Made by a program: the position numbers and the translations under genes. DNA of 64,000 nucleotides, taken from NCBI GenBank assembly GCA_013407085.1, contig JACCGJ010002748.1, positions 1-64,000 on the forward strand, written 5' to 3'. The first letter of the stretch is position 1. Each line of letters starts with the position of its first letter. The DNA comes from Atriophallophorus winterbourni. Taxonomy: Eukaryota; Platyhelminthes; Trematoda; Plagiorchiida; Microphallidae. A model generated the notes under the pieces. The model had not been told where the DNA came from and made no database searches. It worked only from the letters and a program-made list of their open reading frames with translations. This document shows positions 35,335-47,844 of the stretch, piece by piece.

Positions 35335-37470
35335 ATAATTCAATTCTATATTGCATACTTCGTCGCGCAATATGTATCTGCTCACCGTAGATGCTGCATA
35401 TAACAAAACGTAGCTAATGCTGAAACTATTCATCAATCGTTCGCAGCTGCATTCACACGCCCGCATTTTATTTCTAATATTTCAGCATCCAATGTGTTGC
35501 CAGACTGACGGCATATCTTAAACACACGCAAACATGCATTCGCGCCATGATTTAACGATACATGCCGCAAGCAGCTCTTGACTGATTTCGTAATCTAAAG
35601 ATTTTTTCGCTCGCCAGATACAGACATTATATCATCCCTTAGAAATTATCGAATAAAATTTGGCATATAAATATATTCATATTTGTATGGTTGAACAATT
35701 ATGCAACTTACGAATGACCTCAACAATTGCAATTGCAATTATCAGTAATTTCATAAAATACGTCTTGGGTCGCTTGTGGAAACGAATATCTCAGTCGCGA
35801 TTTCATAGTTATTGGTAATGATTCAACTAATCGCTTGTTGGTTGCGCTACAACGAATGTATCAAATTGATAATTGCGATATATTATTATTGGCTTGTTGA
35901 TTTCTTTGGGGTTTTGCAGATTCATCTAACCCGCATATAGGAAGTAAACGGTTGAGTTGCAGTAGAAATTCTCTCTCATAATACTTGTAGAGCTGTGGTG
36001 TAATAGCTTTTTCGCTAAACGCATTTTCCACTGGCCAAGCTATTGATTTTTATGTGCAACTCGTCAAAGGTAGGGAGAGTAACAATTTGTTAAATGCTTG
36101 GTGTAGGCTCAGTAAGTTTAGTTAACTTTGACAGCAACGATCTATCCCCATTAAAGAGATATCAGAAGTGCTCAACAAATCTTTTATCTTCTAACACGTT
36201 TTTCAATGAGGCTAAAATATAGTGAAATCATAGAAGATATTATACATTTGTTGTTTCTGACGAGTCTGTTATTCTAAGCATGCATACCGTAAAAATTATG
36301 AATTCCCGATACACTAGTATAATTTCATTTCAATAGTCATTTGTACACCGCCTAACAGCAAGCTGAACATTATTTTCAGCAGTTCAAGTAGGATGTCAGT
36401 GTTCAGCTTTCAGCACTTTTAAACTTTCAGAACGCTGTCACTTTCTCGTTCAAGATAATAGTCACTACGGGCGTTGTGTCTACTAGCGAACAAAACATTG
36501 ATGTTATATTTTAACATTTAGTTAGTATTAACGATTGAGCTATTAATTTCATATCATTGTCAATTGTTTCGTTAACACGATTGTTCACCTGGCCAAATCG
36601 GATCTGTTTCGTGTACCTTATTATTCGGAAGCAGGAATCGTAATACCTTTTCTCATATTCAACTTACAAACAGAAGAATAGGGTCAGAACCATATTAAGA
36701 ACATTCTGATTTATGGTAATAATATTCAAAAAGTTATTTTATTGCTCAAGCTAATTACTTGTTGGATATCGAGCTGCAAAGTAGATTATATATCATTTTA
36801 AATAACTGTTATGAGATCTGGCATAATTAAACAATTTTCTGATAAATGTTTCATTTAAAGTTTGTGTGGTTTCTTGGATTGTTGAGAGTGGATTCCGAAG
36901 TGATAATCTAGTACCAAATGAAATCAAGTGATTTTGAAATTTTGTTTGCAAACTTCCTTCAGTTAGGCCGTAATTCATTACTTTTCCACGGTGCTCAAAG
37001 TTTAGAAATTCAATCATATTGTGAGTTTATCTACTAAATGTGTTAACGTTTACGACATTTTTCTTCGTGCTTCTATTCTAGCTGCACGACACATGTATTC
37101 GAATAAGTGATTCTAAAGGTGCACGTTGCAGCATATTGTAGGGACATCGTTGTTATTTCAAAACCCAACTCTCTCCATTCCTCATGCAAGTTTTTTCACC
37201 ATGCCAAATTCGAGTTTAAAATATAACTAATGAGGTTCAAAGTAATTCAAAGAGTTTATGTCTCTCTGCACAAATACTTCAAGAGAACCATCGATTAAAT
37301 CAATCGAGAAGTGATAGAAACAACAAAGTTGATTTGTTAATACACCAAGTGTGCTTATTTATTGAGGTGAGAGATTTAAAATGTTAACATATATTTGTCA
37401 AGTTTAGCCTTTCACATGTTTAGGCTTGGTGCATAACATATCATTTGTGCACCAAGCTCAAGCATGTTTA
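35335..37470. repeat. Large tandem repeat, unit 1 (front part)
   Basis: From about 35,500 to 37,150 this is collinear with units at 42.8, 45.2 and 50.9 kb. Shared landmarks are GCAAACATGCATTCGCGCC (35,529), a cytosine-poor block with TCAGTCGCGATTTCATAG, a GTTAACATTTAGTTAG-like block, and the block holding the recurrent minus-strand frame. The first part (35,335-35,700) also matches 60,890-61,320. The segment at 37,180-37,470 is shared only with unit 5 (52,720-52,985), so units 1 and 5 are a longer version. Confidence 0.75.
36793..37017 (-). other. Recurrent 74-codon frame, unit 1 copy
   Basis: An open frame starting EFLNFEHRGKV and ending ARSHNSYLK. Related frames lie at the same place in unit 5 (52,335-52,559) and, shortened by a frameshift, in unit 3 (46,702-46,911); unit 2 keeps only the start (near 44,310). 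Shared peptides include GVTEGSLQTKFQNHLI and STIQETTQT. I recognise no family. It may be an exon or element fragment that was coding before duplication, or an open frame kept by shared descent. Confidence 0.35.
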
Positions 37471-38230
37471 TGGGGTCAGAGAGATCCTACAAAACTATCG
37501 CAAATATGAACAAAGAACATTCAACAATTTGATCTATAGTGTGGAATAATGAACTTGTAATCATGTGATCGGCTACCTTGCGCTTCCTGCCGATGAAACA
37601 GTTGTTCATTTAGAGGAAACACCTTAAGCAGAATATGAAACAGATGAATCAAGTTATCTCTGACAAGACGGTACAAAAAGTCTAATATGTTCAGAGTTGC
37701 AAACTGATCCTCGTATGGCCTGTTGTATACTCCAAACACCAGTTTCAAAGCGCGCGTTATAGCTTTTGCAGCAAAGCCAGGTCCTTTTGTAACCATGACT
37801 ACTATGTTTGAACAACGTGCGCCATTTTTAAGGTGTTAGATTGTTTAATTATACGTAGGAGTAATTGCTTTGTGAAACTAACGAAGACCGCCCCATTAGG
37901 CTATGAGCTTTAGCAGAACATTTTATAAACCAAATAACCTCCCTGAAGAATTCAAGCTACCGTAAACCCACACATCAAGCACTTGCTTTTCTGTTACTCA
38001 TAAGAGTAGCTGAGATCAAAAAGAGTATGCAAATTACAAGGATTTATCATGCTTTAACTTTTCACATATTGGGGTGCTGGAGGGTAGGCAGAATGGTATG
38101 GAACACGTGTGCAACGCTTCGATCTGTTTTTGTATTACTTGAAAATTTTAAATGGTGCGCAAGCTCGTCCAAATGTCGAAGATATCTTCAAATGAAATCA
38201 AATAAAATGAGGTTGTTATTGAGGCAAACA
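37471..38230 (-). pseudogene. CR1-like (family C) C-terminal fragment
   Basis: On the minus strand the frame at 37,796-37,521 reads KAITRALKLVFGVYNRPYEDQ, then LDFLYRLVRDNLIHLFHIL, FPLNEQLFHRQ and GSRSHDYKFIIPHYRSNC. This is the C-terminal region of CR1-group ORF2 that follows the RT palm. Sequence up to 38,230 is collinear with 53,300-53,730 and holds the decayed region after the FADD box. The frame is open for 91 codons but has lost the polymerase core. Related copies lie at 53.0, 56.6 and 60.2 kb, all on this strand. Confidence 0.75.
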
Positions 38231-38299
38231 TTATCTTGGTCTTGTATTTGAGCTGCAGTCAGATTAGTGTTAATCTATGCTGCAAAATGTAGATCACGT

Positions 38300-38490
38300 C
38301 TACACGAGCATTTAACTGTCTGGTGCCTCACTGGCTGCAGACTGTGTCATCTGATCGGATGATCTTGGCATTTAAATATCGACTGCTTTACTGTAGTCAT
38401 GATCTTTCAAAAAACATCACAGAAATGGTCACTCTTAAAGAGAACTTAAGTAAGGTTATATGCTTTTTGAACCATTGAACTTTAATTTAA
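38300..38490 (+). pseudogene. CR1-like (family B) 3' terminal scrap
   Basis: The final bases (TTATATGCTTTTTGAACCATTG then AATTGAAAT) match the 3' end of the family B fragment near 50,070-50,105. The preceding part is too decayed to translate. It is followed by about 380 bp also shared with unit 4. Confidence 0.4.
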
Positions 38491-39692
38491 TTGAAATGAA
38501 TTTAGTATTAAGCGGAAATGTTATTCACATATATCAATGATCGCGATTACCTGGTTATTTTGTTAAATTGTAACCCAAGTTCAACATGTGAATTTCGAGA
38601 CGGTATAATCAAGCAAATTTGCAAGATTCTTACATTCATTCTTATTGAGGAAAATTTTTATCAAGATGCCGTTATCCAGAAATAAAGACGGTACATTTGT
38701 TTAGCGTGTTTGTAATCATAGTATTGGAGGAAAACACTTGGGACACATGGAAACTCATTACATATCTCCAAATTGGATCGTTTCAAATAAACCTACTTAA
38801 AAATTTATCCTTATTTGTATGTATGCATTTTATATACATTTTATATACATAGATGAGTTTTATAAAAATCTATCATATATTTTGTTAGCATGGACAAGCA
38901 GCCGAGAATGCGATCAGATTCCTATTCTGTATCTAAAATGCAAATATTTTCACGAAGCCTAATTTAAGGAGGAACAGGAGGATAATAAAATACAGCGAAC
39001 AGAATTTTAAAAATGTTTCAGGTCGTCGTGACTGCCTTGCAAGTGACACGACTAAGAAAAACTTCGTAGCAAATATAGTGAAACCACATAGTTAAAAAGG
39101 TATGTCTTGGAGATACTCGGAAGTATTGTTTCGAGATTGCCGTGCAAAATTTATACAACAATTAGCATAACCAAGCAGCCGAGGATGCGAACTGATTCTC
39201 ATTCTAAATCTGGAATGCAGTACTGTTACTATGAATTTGTTCAACATGCATACACAATGATCCATTCGATGCCTGTCTTAAAAGACGCTATTTGTCATAG
39301 CCTCAAAAAATTAGTGTAAAACGTGTCAATGGAAATCTGTTCGGTAATATGGAACAAGAAAATCAGCTTAATAATAATATGATAAAGTTGACTAACATTG
39401 ACAAATACCATACACTGTGGTGCGCATAGCCCAAATTCCAACACTCAACATATGCTTTTGTCATACTTCAGATCATTAATTTCAAACAGCGAAGCATTCT
39501 TTCGTATTCATATACTGATTTTGAAGTTTTCTCATTCCGTGTTTTTAGATTAAGGTGAATTGTTTATTTTTAAAACGCATTCGCTTTGGTGAATCTAATT
39601 GCATCATTTGTCCCGAAACAAACTGAGTTAATAGAGAGTTATATAGTTTGCATGATACGTAGTAAAGTCTTGGTTGTAAATATATTTATGAT
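38491..39692. repeat. Large tandem repeat, unit 1 (end part)
   Basis: 38,491-38,880 matches 50,106-50,490 downstream of the same CR1 scrap. From about 38,940 the sequence carries unit landmarks: GACTGCCTTGCAAGTGACACG, CCAAGCAGCCGAGGATGCG, TCAATGGAAATCTGTT and the end block AAATATATTTATGAT (39,678-39,692), where the RTE insertion begins. These match the ends of units 2-4. Confidence 0.75.
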
Positions 39693-42600
39693 TAAGATAT
39701 CATTATATAATTATTATTATCACACAGACGATTGCCAACACATATACTAGAAGAAGGTAATCATGATGAAAGAAAAAAGAAAAAAGAGGTGGGTTTTTTT
39801 TGTCTGTCTGTTTACAGATGCCGTTTTTGATCTTTTTTGTCTTTTTTGGAATAACAGAGGGAGGAGGGTCATTGATAAACGGGAACAGAAGCACGGCAGG
39901 ATTCTCGTTACTGGTTCCTTTCTTATGCCATCACACTAAGTATAATCAGCCACATATCTTCACGGTCCTTCGGACCCAACCCGGGTAAGCGCGATGTTCC
40001 CACGATGGCTAGTGGGGCTGTGAGACGCTTGAGGGTCTTCTGCTAGGTATTCCTATGTCCGCCACGGCGACTTTTTCAATCAGATCCAGCATCAGCAAAA
40101 GCAGCCAGGCGAGAAAGGCGTCGCTCATCCATGCGGAGAACGTGCCCCAGCCATCTCCGCTGACACATGGATATATGATCGCAGAGTGGCACAGAGCGAT
40201 TGCAGAGGATTGGCCTTCTGACGTCATCATTTTTGACTTTCTGTTGCCAGCTTAAACGAGCTATACTTCGCGTGCAGTGATGATCAAACGTCGATAATCG
40301 TTGAATATCGGGTTGTCGCAGCGTCCACGTCTCGTAGCCATACAGTAAAACTGCTCGTACGGTGGCCTGGTACACTCTGTCTTCCGAGCGTAATCGAAAA
40401 TCGCGTCAACGCCACAGATGCCGTAGCATAGCGAAAGCATGGCGTGCACTTGCAATCCGTGCTGTGATTTCAGGTTTAATATCGCCCCCAGTGGTGATGC
40501 AGCTCCATAGGTGGGCGAATCTGTCAGTCACTTTCAGTTTATGGTTTTCGATCGTCAAATCAAGTGTTAGGTCTGTCCAATCCTGTAGGAACACTTAGCA
40601 TTTTGACGGAAAGAAATGTAATCCATACAGCCACAACTGATCAACAAGTAGATCGGAAGCGCTCCGTATGGCGCAAGCATCCTCCGTGGAGAGCAATGAT
40701 GTGAGCATAGTGCAGATCCATAACTCTCTGACCGGGAAGCAGGTCGATCCCACAATTCGTTAGCTGGGCTGTTGCTGCCTGCATAACATCGTCAATCGCA
40801 AGGTGAAATAGGAATGGGGAGATCGGACATCCTTGACGAACCCCGCTGAAAATGTTAAACTGCTTGAATAAATTACCATAGGCTTTTACTCTGCCGGTGG
40901 TGTGGCAGTACAGCTTCTTGAGCAGGATTATGTACTTTGGTGGGACTCCATAACGAATGAGACAGTCCCAGAGAGCGGTTCTGTCAATGAAACCAAAGGC
41001 TGCTCGTATGTCAAGAAAGACGATTATTGTTGGACTTTCGTATTGGAAACGTTGCTCCAAAATTTGGCGGAGCGTGAAGATTTGGTCCACACACCCGCGT
41101 CATCCTCTCAAACCAGCCTGTACTTCTCGATACTCTGCTTCTTGGTAGCTATTAAGCCTGGTCAGGTTGATTGATGCAAACAGTTTAAAAACCACCGGTA
41201 TATGACTGATAGCCCTGTGATTACCGCCCTATTTCCTTGACCCTATCTTGAACACTGAGACGATTGCTGACGGTCCCGACGCGCTGGGTATGGTTTCCTC
41301 GATCCAGATCGCTTGAAAAGCACTGACAGATCACTGCACAAAACGTCGACACCTTCAAAGAATAGTTCGGCTGGTAGCTCGTCTAAACCAGGAAACTTGC
41401 GTCGTTCAAGCTTCATTGTGTGTTAGCGAATTTCTGCCTCTGTAGGTGGTCCCTGTGGGGCCGGCCACTGAGCGTTGGAGCCACTTGGCTGAACAACAGA
41501 GAGTGGTCGCGGTTGATTGAATTGGCTAGCGAAATATTCTCTCCAGCGGTCCATTCGCCTTTCGCTGTTGGTAATCAACGACCCATTTGCTTCCGTGATG
41601 AGTTCGCTCAAGCTGAGCATTCGGTGTCCCGTGGAGCGTATGAGCTGGAACAATTTGCGGGTGTTGTCAACTGCTTGGGCTGCTTCCATCTCGCTTACCC
41701 TATCTTCCTACCATGATTCTCGGTCCGTTTTGAGACTGGTCTTCAAATGGTGGCGAATTTGCCTGCGCTGTTCATCATATCTTTCCCCCGGGGGTAAGGT
41801 ACGCTGTTGGTCAATTAATTTGGCTGTAGCAGCGGATATCCATTTGGAACCTGTTTGCTTGGATGTACCACAGCTTTCCAGGCCAGAATGATACATTGCG
41901 TTTTGTATTTGAGCTCAATGCTCCTCAATATTATCGGGATGGGGTCCGAGTGGATTAGATAGGGCAGTTAGATAGTTCTTTGCCACTGATATATCTGATA
42001 GTTTAGGCGTATCCAGCCTCGTGATATTTTTCTTACGCGATAAGCTGAAACGCAAAGTTAAGTTTGCACAGACTAACGCGTGGTCTAATGATAGGCAGGT
42101 CGACCAATATGATCTGCAGTCTTACACAATGAAACGCCTTCAATAACTGACCGCAAAGTGATCAATTTGTTCAAGAATCCTGTCTAGGGGGATCTCCGTA
42201 TTGGTAACCGTTGTTCGGAATGTCGGAAGTTGACGTTGCTGAGAAATGGTCAGTGTTTCGCACACAGACTCAAAGGGCGTTCACCGTTGCCTGAACGGAC
42301 GCAATCAAGACCATATGGGCCACCGAGGTGTCGTTTACTTTGTGAGAGGCGGTTAACTCAGGCATTAAGATCGCTAGCCAGGATGACAATATCCGACTTT
42401 CGTGCTCCACGCAGTAATTCATTTAGACTTCGGTAGAATTCGTCTTTTGCTAAACAGCACTGCAGTCAGTGATGACGTAGGCTGCGATGACGAAATGTTC
42501 ATGAGTGTTCTGCCTTGGTTGACTGATGTCGCATGAGCAACGAAGTCGGACAGCGGACAAACGGCTATTGACAGATAACCAGTCAATCGAGGCTGCCTCG

Positions 42601-42790
42601 GCGCGTGAGCTCAGCCCAATACCAACTCCTGCAAGTCCCGCTGCCTGGGCCACTTCATCACCAGATACAAGCAAACGGAACTTGGCGCCGGTATTATTCG
42701 GTGAGCATAGGTTTATCACATTACTAGAGTCGTGTAATCAGGTTTCTGATAGGCAGCAGATGTATACTCTCATCGTTTCTAGTGTATGAT
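39687..42790 (-). mobile_element. SR2-like RTE retrotransposon inserted at a unit junction
   Basis: TATGAT occurs at 39,687-39,692 and 42,785-42,790. Removing the sequence between them recreates the junction seen uninterrupted at 45,239, 47,839 and (with one difference) 50,849. This fixes the insertion at 39,693-42,784 (3,092 bp) with a 6-bp target duplication. On the minus strand it runs from mid-endonuclease through RT to a 3' UTR ending in a TAA/TAT-rich microsatellite (39,700-39,722), typical of RTE elements. The 5' end is truncated within the endonuclease. Confidence 0.9.
40076..42719 (-). pseudogene. SR2-like endonuclease-reverse transcriptase, inactive
   Basis: Endonuclease remnant (from 42,719): GVGIGLSSRAEAASIDW and VNSRLSAVRL, the middle of an RTE endonuclease. 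Linker pieces at 41,896-41,423 include AATAKLIDQQR, RMDRWREYFASQFNQ and PPTEAEIR. The RT frame (41,090-40,641) reads DQIFTLRQILEQR, VFLDIRAAF, a GVP..YI block, then GVRQGCPISPFLF. The expected catalytic YADD at 40,698-40,709 reads Y-A-H-I, so both aspartates are lost. C-terminal blocks follow: ITTGGDIKPEITARIASAR (near 40,480), VRAVLLYGYETW, RRWLGHVLRM and FADAG. Several frame changes separate the pieces. The order matches trematode SR2-type RTE ORFs. Confidence 0.88.
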
Positions 42791-45244
42791 GAATATATAT
42801 CCAACATTATTAACGATCCGCTCAACAGCTAAAATTCATGTCATATTTAGTGACATAATTTTCGTACTTCATGAATTCCAAACCGAGTCAGAATTTTTAT
42901 TGAGTGTGAAAATTATAAACCAATGAATCCGCTCCAGACCACGCAAACATGCATACGCGCTATGATTCTGCGATTCCTGCGGCAATCAGCCTAAAGAGCA
43001 GCTCTTGTCTGGATTCGTACTATAACGATTTTTTGCTTGCTAGATACAAATATTTTATCCTCCCTCACAAAACATATATATAAATATGTGTGTGTGTGTA
43101 AATGGATGATTGAACAATTATATAAGTCTCGGAGGACAGCATTTACCGCAATTGCAACACAGAGCAGTATCAATAGTTTCATGAAATACCTCATGGTGCG
43201 TATTCGAAAAAGAATATATCAGTCGCGATTTTATAGTTATTGGTAATGGTTAAACTAATCGCTGGTTGGTTGCGGTACAAGGAATATATCAAATTGATAA
43301 TTGCGATAGTTTATTGTTGGTTCGTTGATTTCTTCGTGGTCTTGCAAATTCATCAAACCCGCAAATAGGAAGTAAACCGTTAAGTGGCAGTAGAAATGCG
43401 GTTTCGTAATATTTGTTGAGCTGTGGTGTGGCTGAGCTTTTGATTTTTATATGAAGCTTATCAATTTGTTAATTGCTTGGTGAAATCTCAGCACGTTTAG
43501 GTGATCGTGGTAACAGGGAGCTTCGCACATTGAAGAGATATCGTAAGTATTTAACCATTCTTTCCATCCACTGAAAATGTTTACAATGAGACTAACATAT
43601 CCTGAATTCATGAAAGCTATTTTACGATCGTTTTGACTGATGGGTCTATTATTCTAAGCATGCTTACCGTGAAAACTATGATTCCCAGATACGCGCGGAT
43701 AATTTCATTTCAATAGTCATTTGTACACTTTCAGAACGCTGCCCCTATCTCGTTCGAGATAATAGTTACTACAGGCGTTGTGTCTCTTTGCGAACGAAAC
43801 AATAATTTTTAATGTTAACATTTAGTGAGAAATAACGATTGAGTTATTAATTTCATATCTGTGTCTATTGTTTCGTTGACACGATTGTACACCTGGATCT
43901 GTTTCGTTAACATTATTATGCCGAACCAGGAATCGTAATACCAATTCTCATATTCCAATCACAAACTGAAGAATAAGGTCAGAACTATGTTGAGAAAATC
44001 CTGATTTATGGTGAATTTTAACAAAGGGATTTTATTGCTCAAGCTACTTACCTGATGGAGCTAAATCTGTAAAGTGAATTATATATCATTTTAAATAACT
44101 GTTATGAGATCTTGCATAATGAATCATTTTTCTGATAATTGTTTCATTGAAAGCTTGTGTGGTTTCCTGGATTGTTGAGAGTGGATTCTAAATTGATAAT
44201 CTGGTACAAAATCCAATTAATTATTTTGAAATTTTGTTTGCAAACTTCCTTCTGTAACACCGTAATACCTTACTTTTACACGGTGCTCGAATTTTAGAAA
44301 TTCAATCAGTTTGCAAATTCATCTAATAAATGTGTAAACGTATAGAAAATTTATCCTCTTGATTCTATTCGAGATGCACGACACAGCCATACGATTAAAT
44401 GATTCTAAAGTTGAAAGTTACTGCATATTGTAGTGACATCGTTGCAATTTCGAAGCCTAACTCCCTACATTCCTCATGCGAATATTTTCACGAAGCCGAA
44501 TTTGAGGAGGAATAGGAGAATAATACAATAGAGCGAACAGAATTTTAAAAATGTTTCAGGTCGTCGTGACTGCCTTGCAAGTGACACGATTGAGAAACAC
44601 TTCGTAGCAAATATCGTGAAATCACATAGTTAAAAACGTATGTCTTTGAGATACTCGAAAGTATTGTTTCGAGATTGCCGTGCAAAACGTTATACAACAA
44701 TTGGCATAACTAAACAGCCGAGGATGCAAACTGATTCGTATTCTAAATCTGGAATGCAGTACTGATACTATTAATTTGGTCAACATGCATACACAATGAT
44801 CTATTCGATGCCTGTCTTAAAAGACGCTATTTGTCATAGCCTCACAACATTTGTGTGAAACGTGTCAATGGAAATCTGTTTGGTAATATGGAACAACAAC
44901 ATCAGCTCTATAATAATTAAATCATTGAATTTGATGAAGTTGACTAACATAAACAACTACCATACAATGTGTTGCACACAGCCCCAATTTCGACACTCAA
45001 CGTTTGCTTATGTATACTTCAGATCATTAATTGGAAACATCGAAAGCATTCTTTCGTATTCATATACCTGAATTTGAAATTTTCTCATCCCGTGTTTTTG
45101 GATTAAAGTGAATTGCTTAATTCTTAAACGTATTCGCTATAGTGGATCTAAATTGCATCATTCTTATAGAAACAAACTAAGTTAATAACGAGTTATATAG
45201 TTTGCAATAACGTAGTAAAGTCTTGGTGTAAATATATTTATGAT
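42785..45244. repeat. Large tandem repeat, unit 2
   Basis: Starts at GATGAATATATATCCAAC just after the RTE insertion and ends at the same junction at 45,244 (about 2.46 kb). Non-coding. The recurrent minus-strand frame is present near 44,310 but is disrupted after about 30 codons. A short GT run (43,088-43,100) sits at the unit position that holds a TA run in unit 5. Confidence 0.8.
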
Positions 45245-47844
45245 GAATATATATCCAACATTATTAACGATCCGTTTAACAGCTAAAATGCATGTCATAT
45301 TTAATGACATAATTTTTGTGCTCCAGGAATTAAAAACCGAGTCAGGATCTTTATTAAGTGTGGTAATTATATACCAATGAATCCGCTTCAGGCCATGCAA
45401 ACATGCATACGCGCTATGATTTTACGATACCTGCGGCCTTCAGCCGAACAAGCAGCTCTTGCCTGGATTCGTACTATAACGATTTTTTTGCTTGCTAAAT
45501 ACAAATATTTTATCATCCCTCAGAGATTATTGAATAAAATTTGGCATATATATATTCATATATTGATGGTTGAACAATAATGCAACATACGAATGGCTTC
45601 AAAACCTGCAATTGCAACACAGAATTTATCAGTAGTTTCATAGAGTACGTCTTGGTGCGCTTTTGTAAAGGATTATATCAGTCGCGATGTTATAGTTATC
45701 GGTAATGGTTCAACTAATCGCTTGTTCTTTGCGCAACAACGAATGTATCAAATCGATAATTGCGCTAGATTATTATTGGTTTGTTGATTTCTTTGGGGTT
45801 TTTGCGGATTTATCCCAACCGCAGATAGGAAGAAAACGGTTGAGTTGCAGTAAAATGCTTCTCCATAGTACTTTGCAAGCGGTGGTTTAATACCGTTATC
45901 ACTAATCACATTTTCCACTGGCTGAGCTATTGATTTTCATGTGAAGCTCGTCAAAGGTAGGGAGAGTATCAATTTGTTAAATCCTTAGTAATGGCTCAGT
46001 ATGTTTAGTTGACTGTGGTAACACCGATCTTTCCCCGTTGAAGAGAAATTAAAAGTCCTCAACCAATCTTTTTATCTGTTGAAAATATTTACAATGAAGT
46101 TAAAATATAGTGAAATCAAAGAAGCTATTTTATGTTTTTTTGTGACTGACTTGGTGACTTATTCTAAGCATGCATACCGTGGAATCTATGATTCACGGAT
46201 AAACGCGAATAATTTCATTTCAATAGTCATTGGTACACCAACTAACAGCAAGCTGGACATTATTTCTAACTGTTCAAATAGGATGTCAGTGTTCAGATTT
46301 TAGCATCCGTTTACACTTTTATAACGATATCCTGTTCTCATTCAAGAAAATAGTCACTACTGTCTTTGTGTCTACTAGCGAACAAAACATGGATGTTAAA
46401 AGTTAACATTTAGTTAGAATTAACGGTTGAGCTATTAATTTCATATCATTGTCAATTTTTTCGTTAACACGATTGTTTACCTGGCCAAATTGGATCTGTT
46501 TCGTTTAAATTTTTATTCCCAACCAGGAATCGTAATACCTATTCTCATATTCAAATAACAAACAGACGAATAGGGTCAGAACCATGTTAAGAACATTCTG
46601 ATTTATGGTAATAATATTTAAAAACTCATTTTATTGCTCAAGCTACATACCTAATCCCGTTTCAGCTGCAAAAGTAAGTTATATTTCATTTTAAATAACT
46701 GTTATGTGATCTTGCATAAATAATCAGTTTTCAGATAATTGTTTTCATTGAAGGTTTGTGTGGTTTCTTGGATTGTTGACACTGGATTCCGAATTGATAA
46801 TCTAGTATCAAGTAAAATCAAGTGATTTTGAAATTTTGTTTGCAAACTTCCTTCTGTTACACCGTAATACCTTACTTTTTCACGGTGCTTGAATAATATA
46901 AATTCATTCATTTTGTGAATTGATCTAATAAAAGTGTAAACGTATACAAAATTATTCTCTGTGATTTTGTTCTAGCTGCGCAACACAGGTATTCGATTAA
47001 ACGATTTTAAAGTTGCAAGTTGCTGCATATTTTATGGACATCAATGCTATTTTAAAGCCCAACTTCCTCCATTCCTCATCCAAACGTTTTCACCAAGCTG
47101 AATTTGAGGAGGAAGAGAAGGACAAGCAAATAATGCGAACAGAATTTTAAAAATATTTCCGGTCGTCGTGACTGCCTTGCAAGTGACACGACTGAAAACA
47201 CTTGGTAGCAAATATACTGAAATCACATATTTACAAATGAATGCCTTGGAGATCTTCGGCAGTATTGATTCGAGTTGGCTATGCAAAATGTCATATTACA
47301 ATTGACATAGCCAAGCGGCCGAGGATGCGAACTGATTCGTATTCTAAATCTGGAATGCAGTACTGTTACTATTAATTTGGCCAACATGCATACACAATGA
47401 TCTATTCGATGCCTGTATAAAAAGACGCTATTTGTCATAGCCTCACAACATTAGTGTAAAACGAGTCAATGGAAATCTGTTTAGTAATATGGAACAACAA
47501 AATCAGCTTTATTATAATTAAATCATTTAATTTTATAAAGTTGTCCAATATGAACAACTACCATATATTGTGCAGCACACAGCCCTACTTCCAACACTCA
47601 GCAATCGCTTGTTCATACTTTAGATCATTAAGTGGAAACATCGAAAGCATTCTTCCGTATTCATATAACTGAATTTGAAATTTTCACATTCCGTGTTTTT
47701 GGATTAAGGTGATTTGATTAATTTAAAATCGCTTTGCTTTAGTGAATCTAAATTGCATCATTCATCCCGAAATAAACTAAGTTTATAAATACTTATATAG
47801 TTTGTAAGAACGTAGTAAAGTCTTGCTGTAAATATATTTATGAT
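45245..47844. repeat. Large tandem repeat, unit 3
   Basis: About 2.60 kb, collinear with unit 2 throughout and the most complete short-type unit. Identity to neighbours looks like 80-90% by eye. A plus-strand frame near its end (47,469-47,672, starting EICLVIWNN) also occurs in unit 2 at 44,862-45,071 but shows no family motif. Confidence 0.8.
46702..46911 (-). other. Recurrent frame, unit 3 copy (frameshifted)
   Basis: Matches the 74-codon frame of units 1 and 5 for about 55 codons (GVTEGSLQTKFQNHLI, STIQETTQT), then diverges because of an extra base near 46,745. Confidence 0.35.

Noticed and set aside
40055..40255. Plus-strand frames across 40.0-42.8 kb
   Set aside because: They are antisense to the SR2-like ORF, whose RTE motifs are in order on the minus strand.
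44862..47672. Plus-strand frame repeated in units 2 and 3 (EICLVIWNN start)
   Set aside because: Residue identity is no better than nucleotide identity and the frame is not open in units 1 and 4, so there is no sign of coding constraint.
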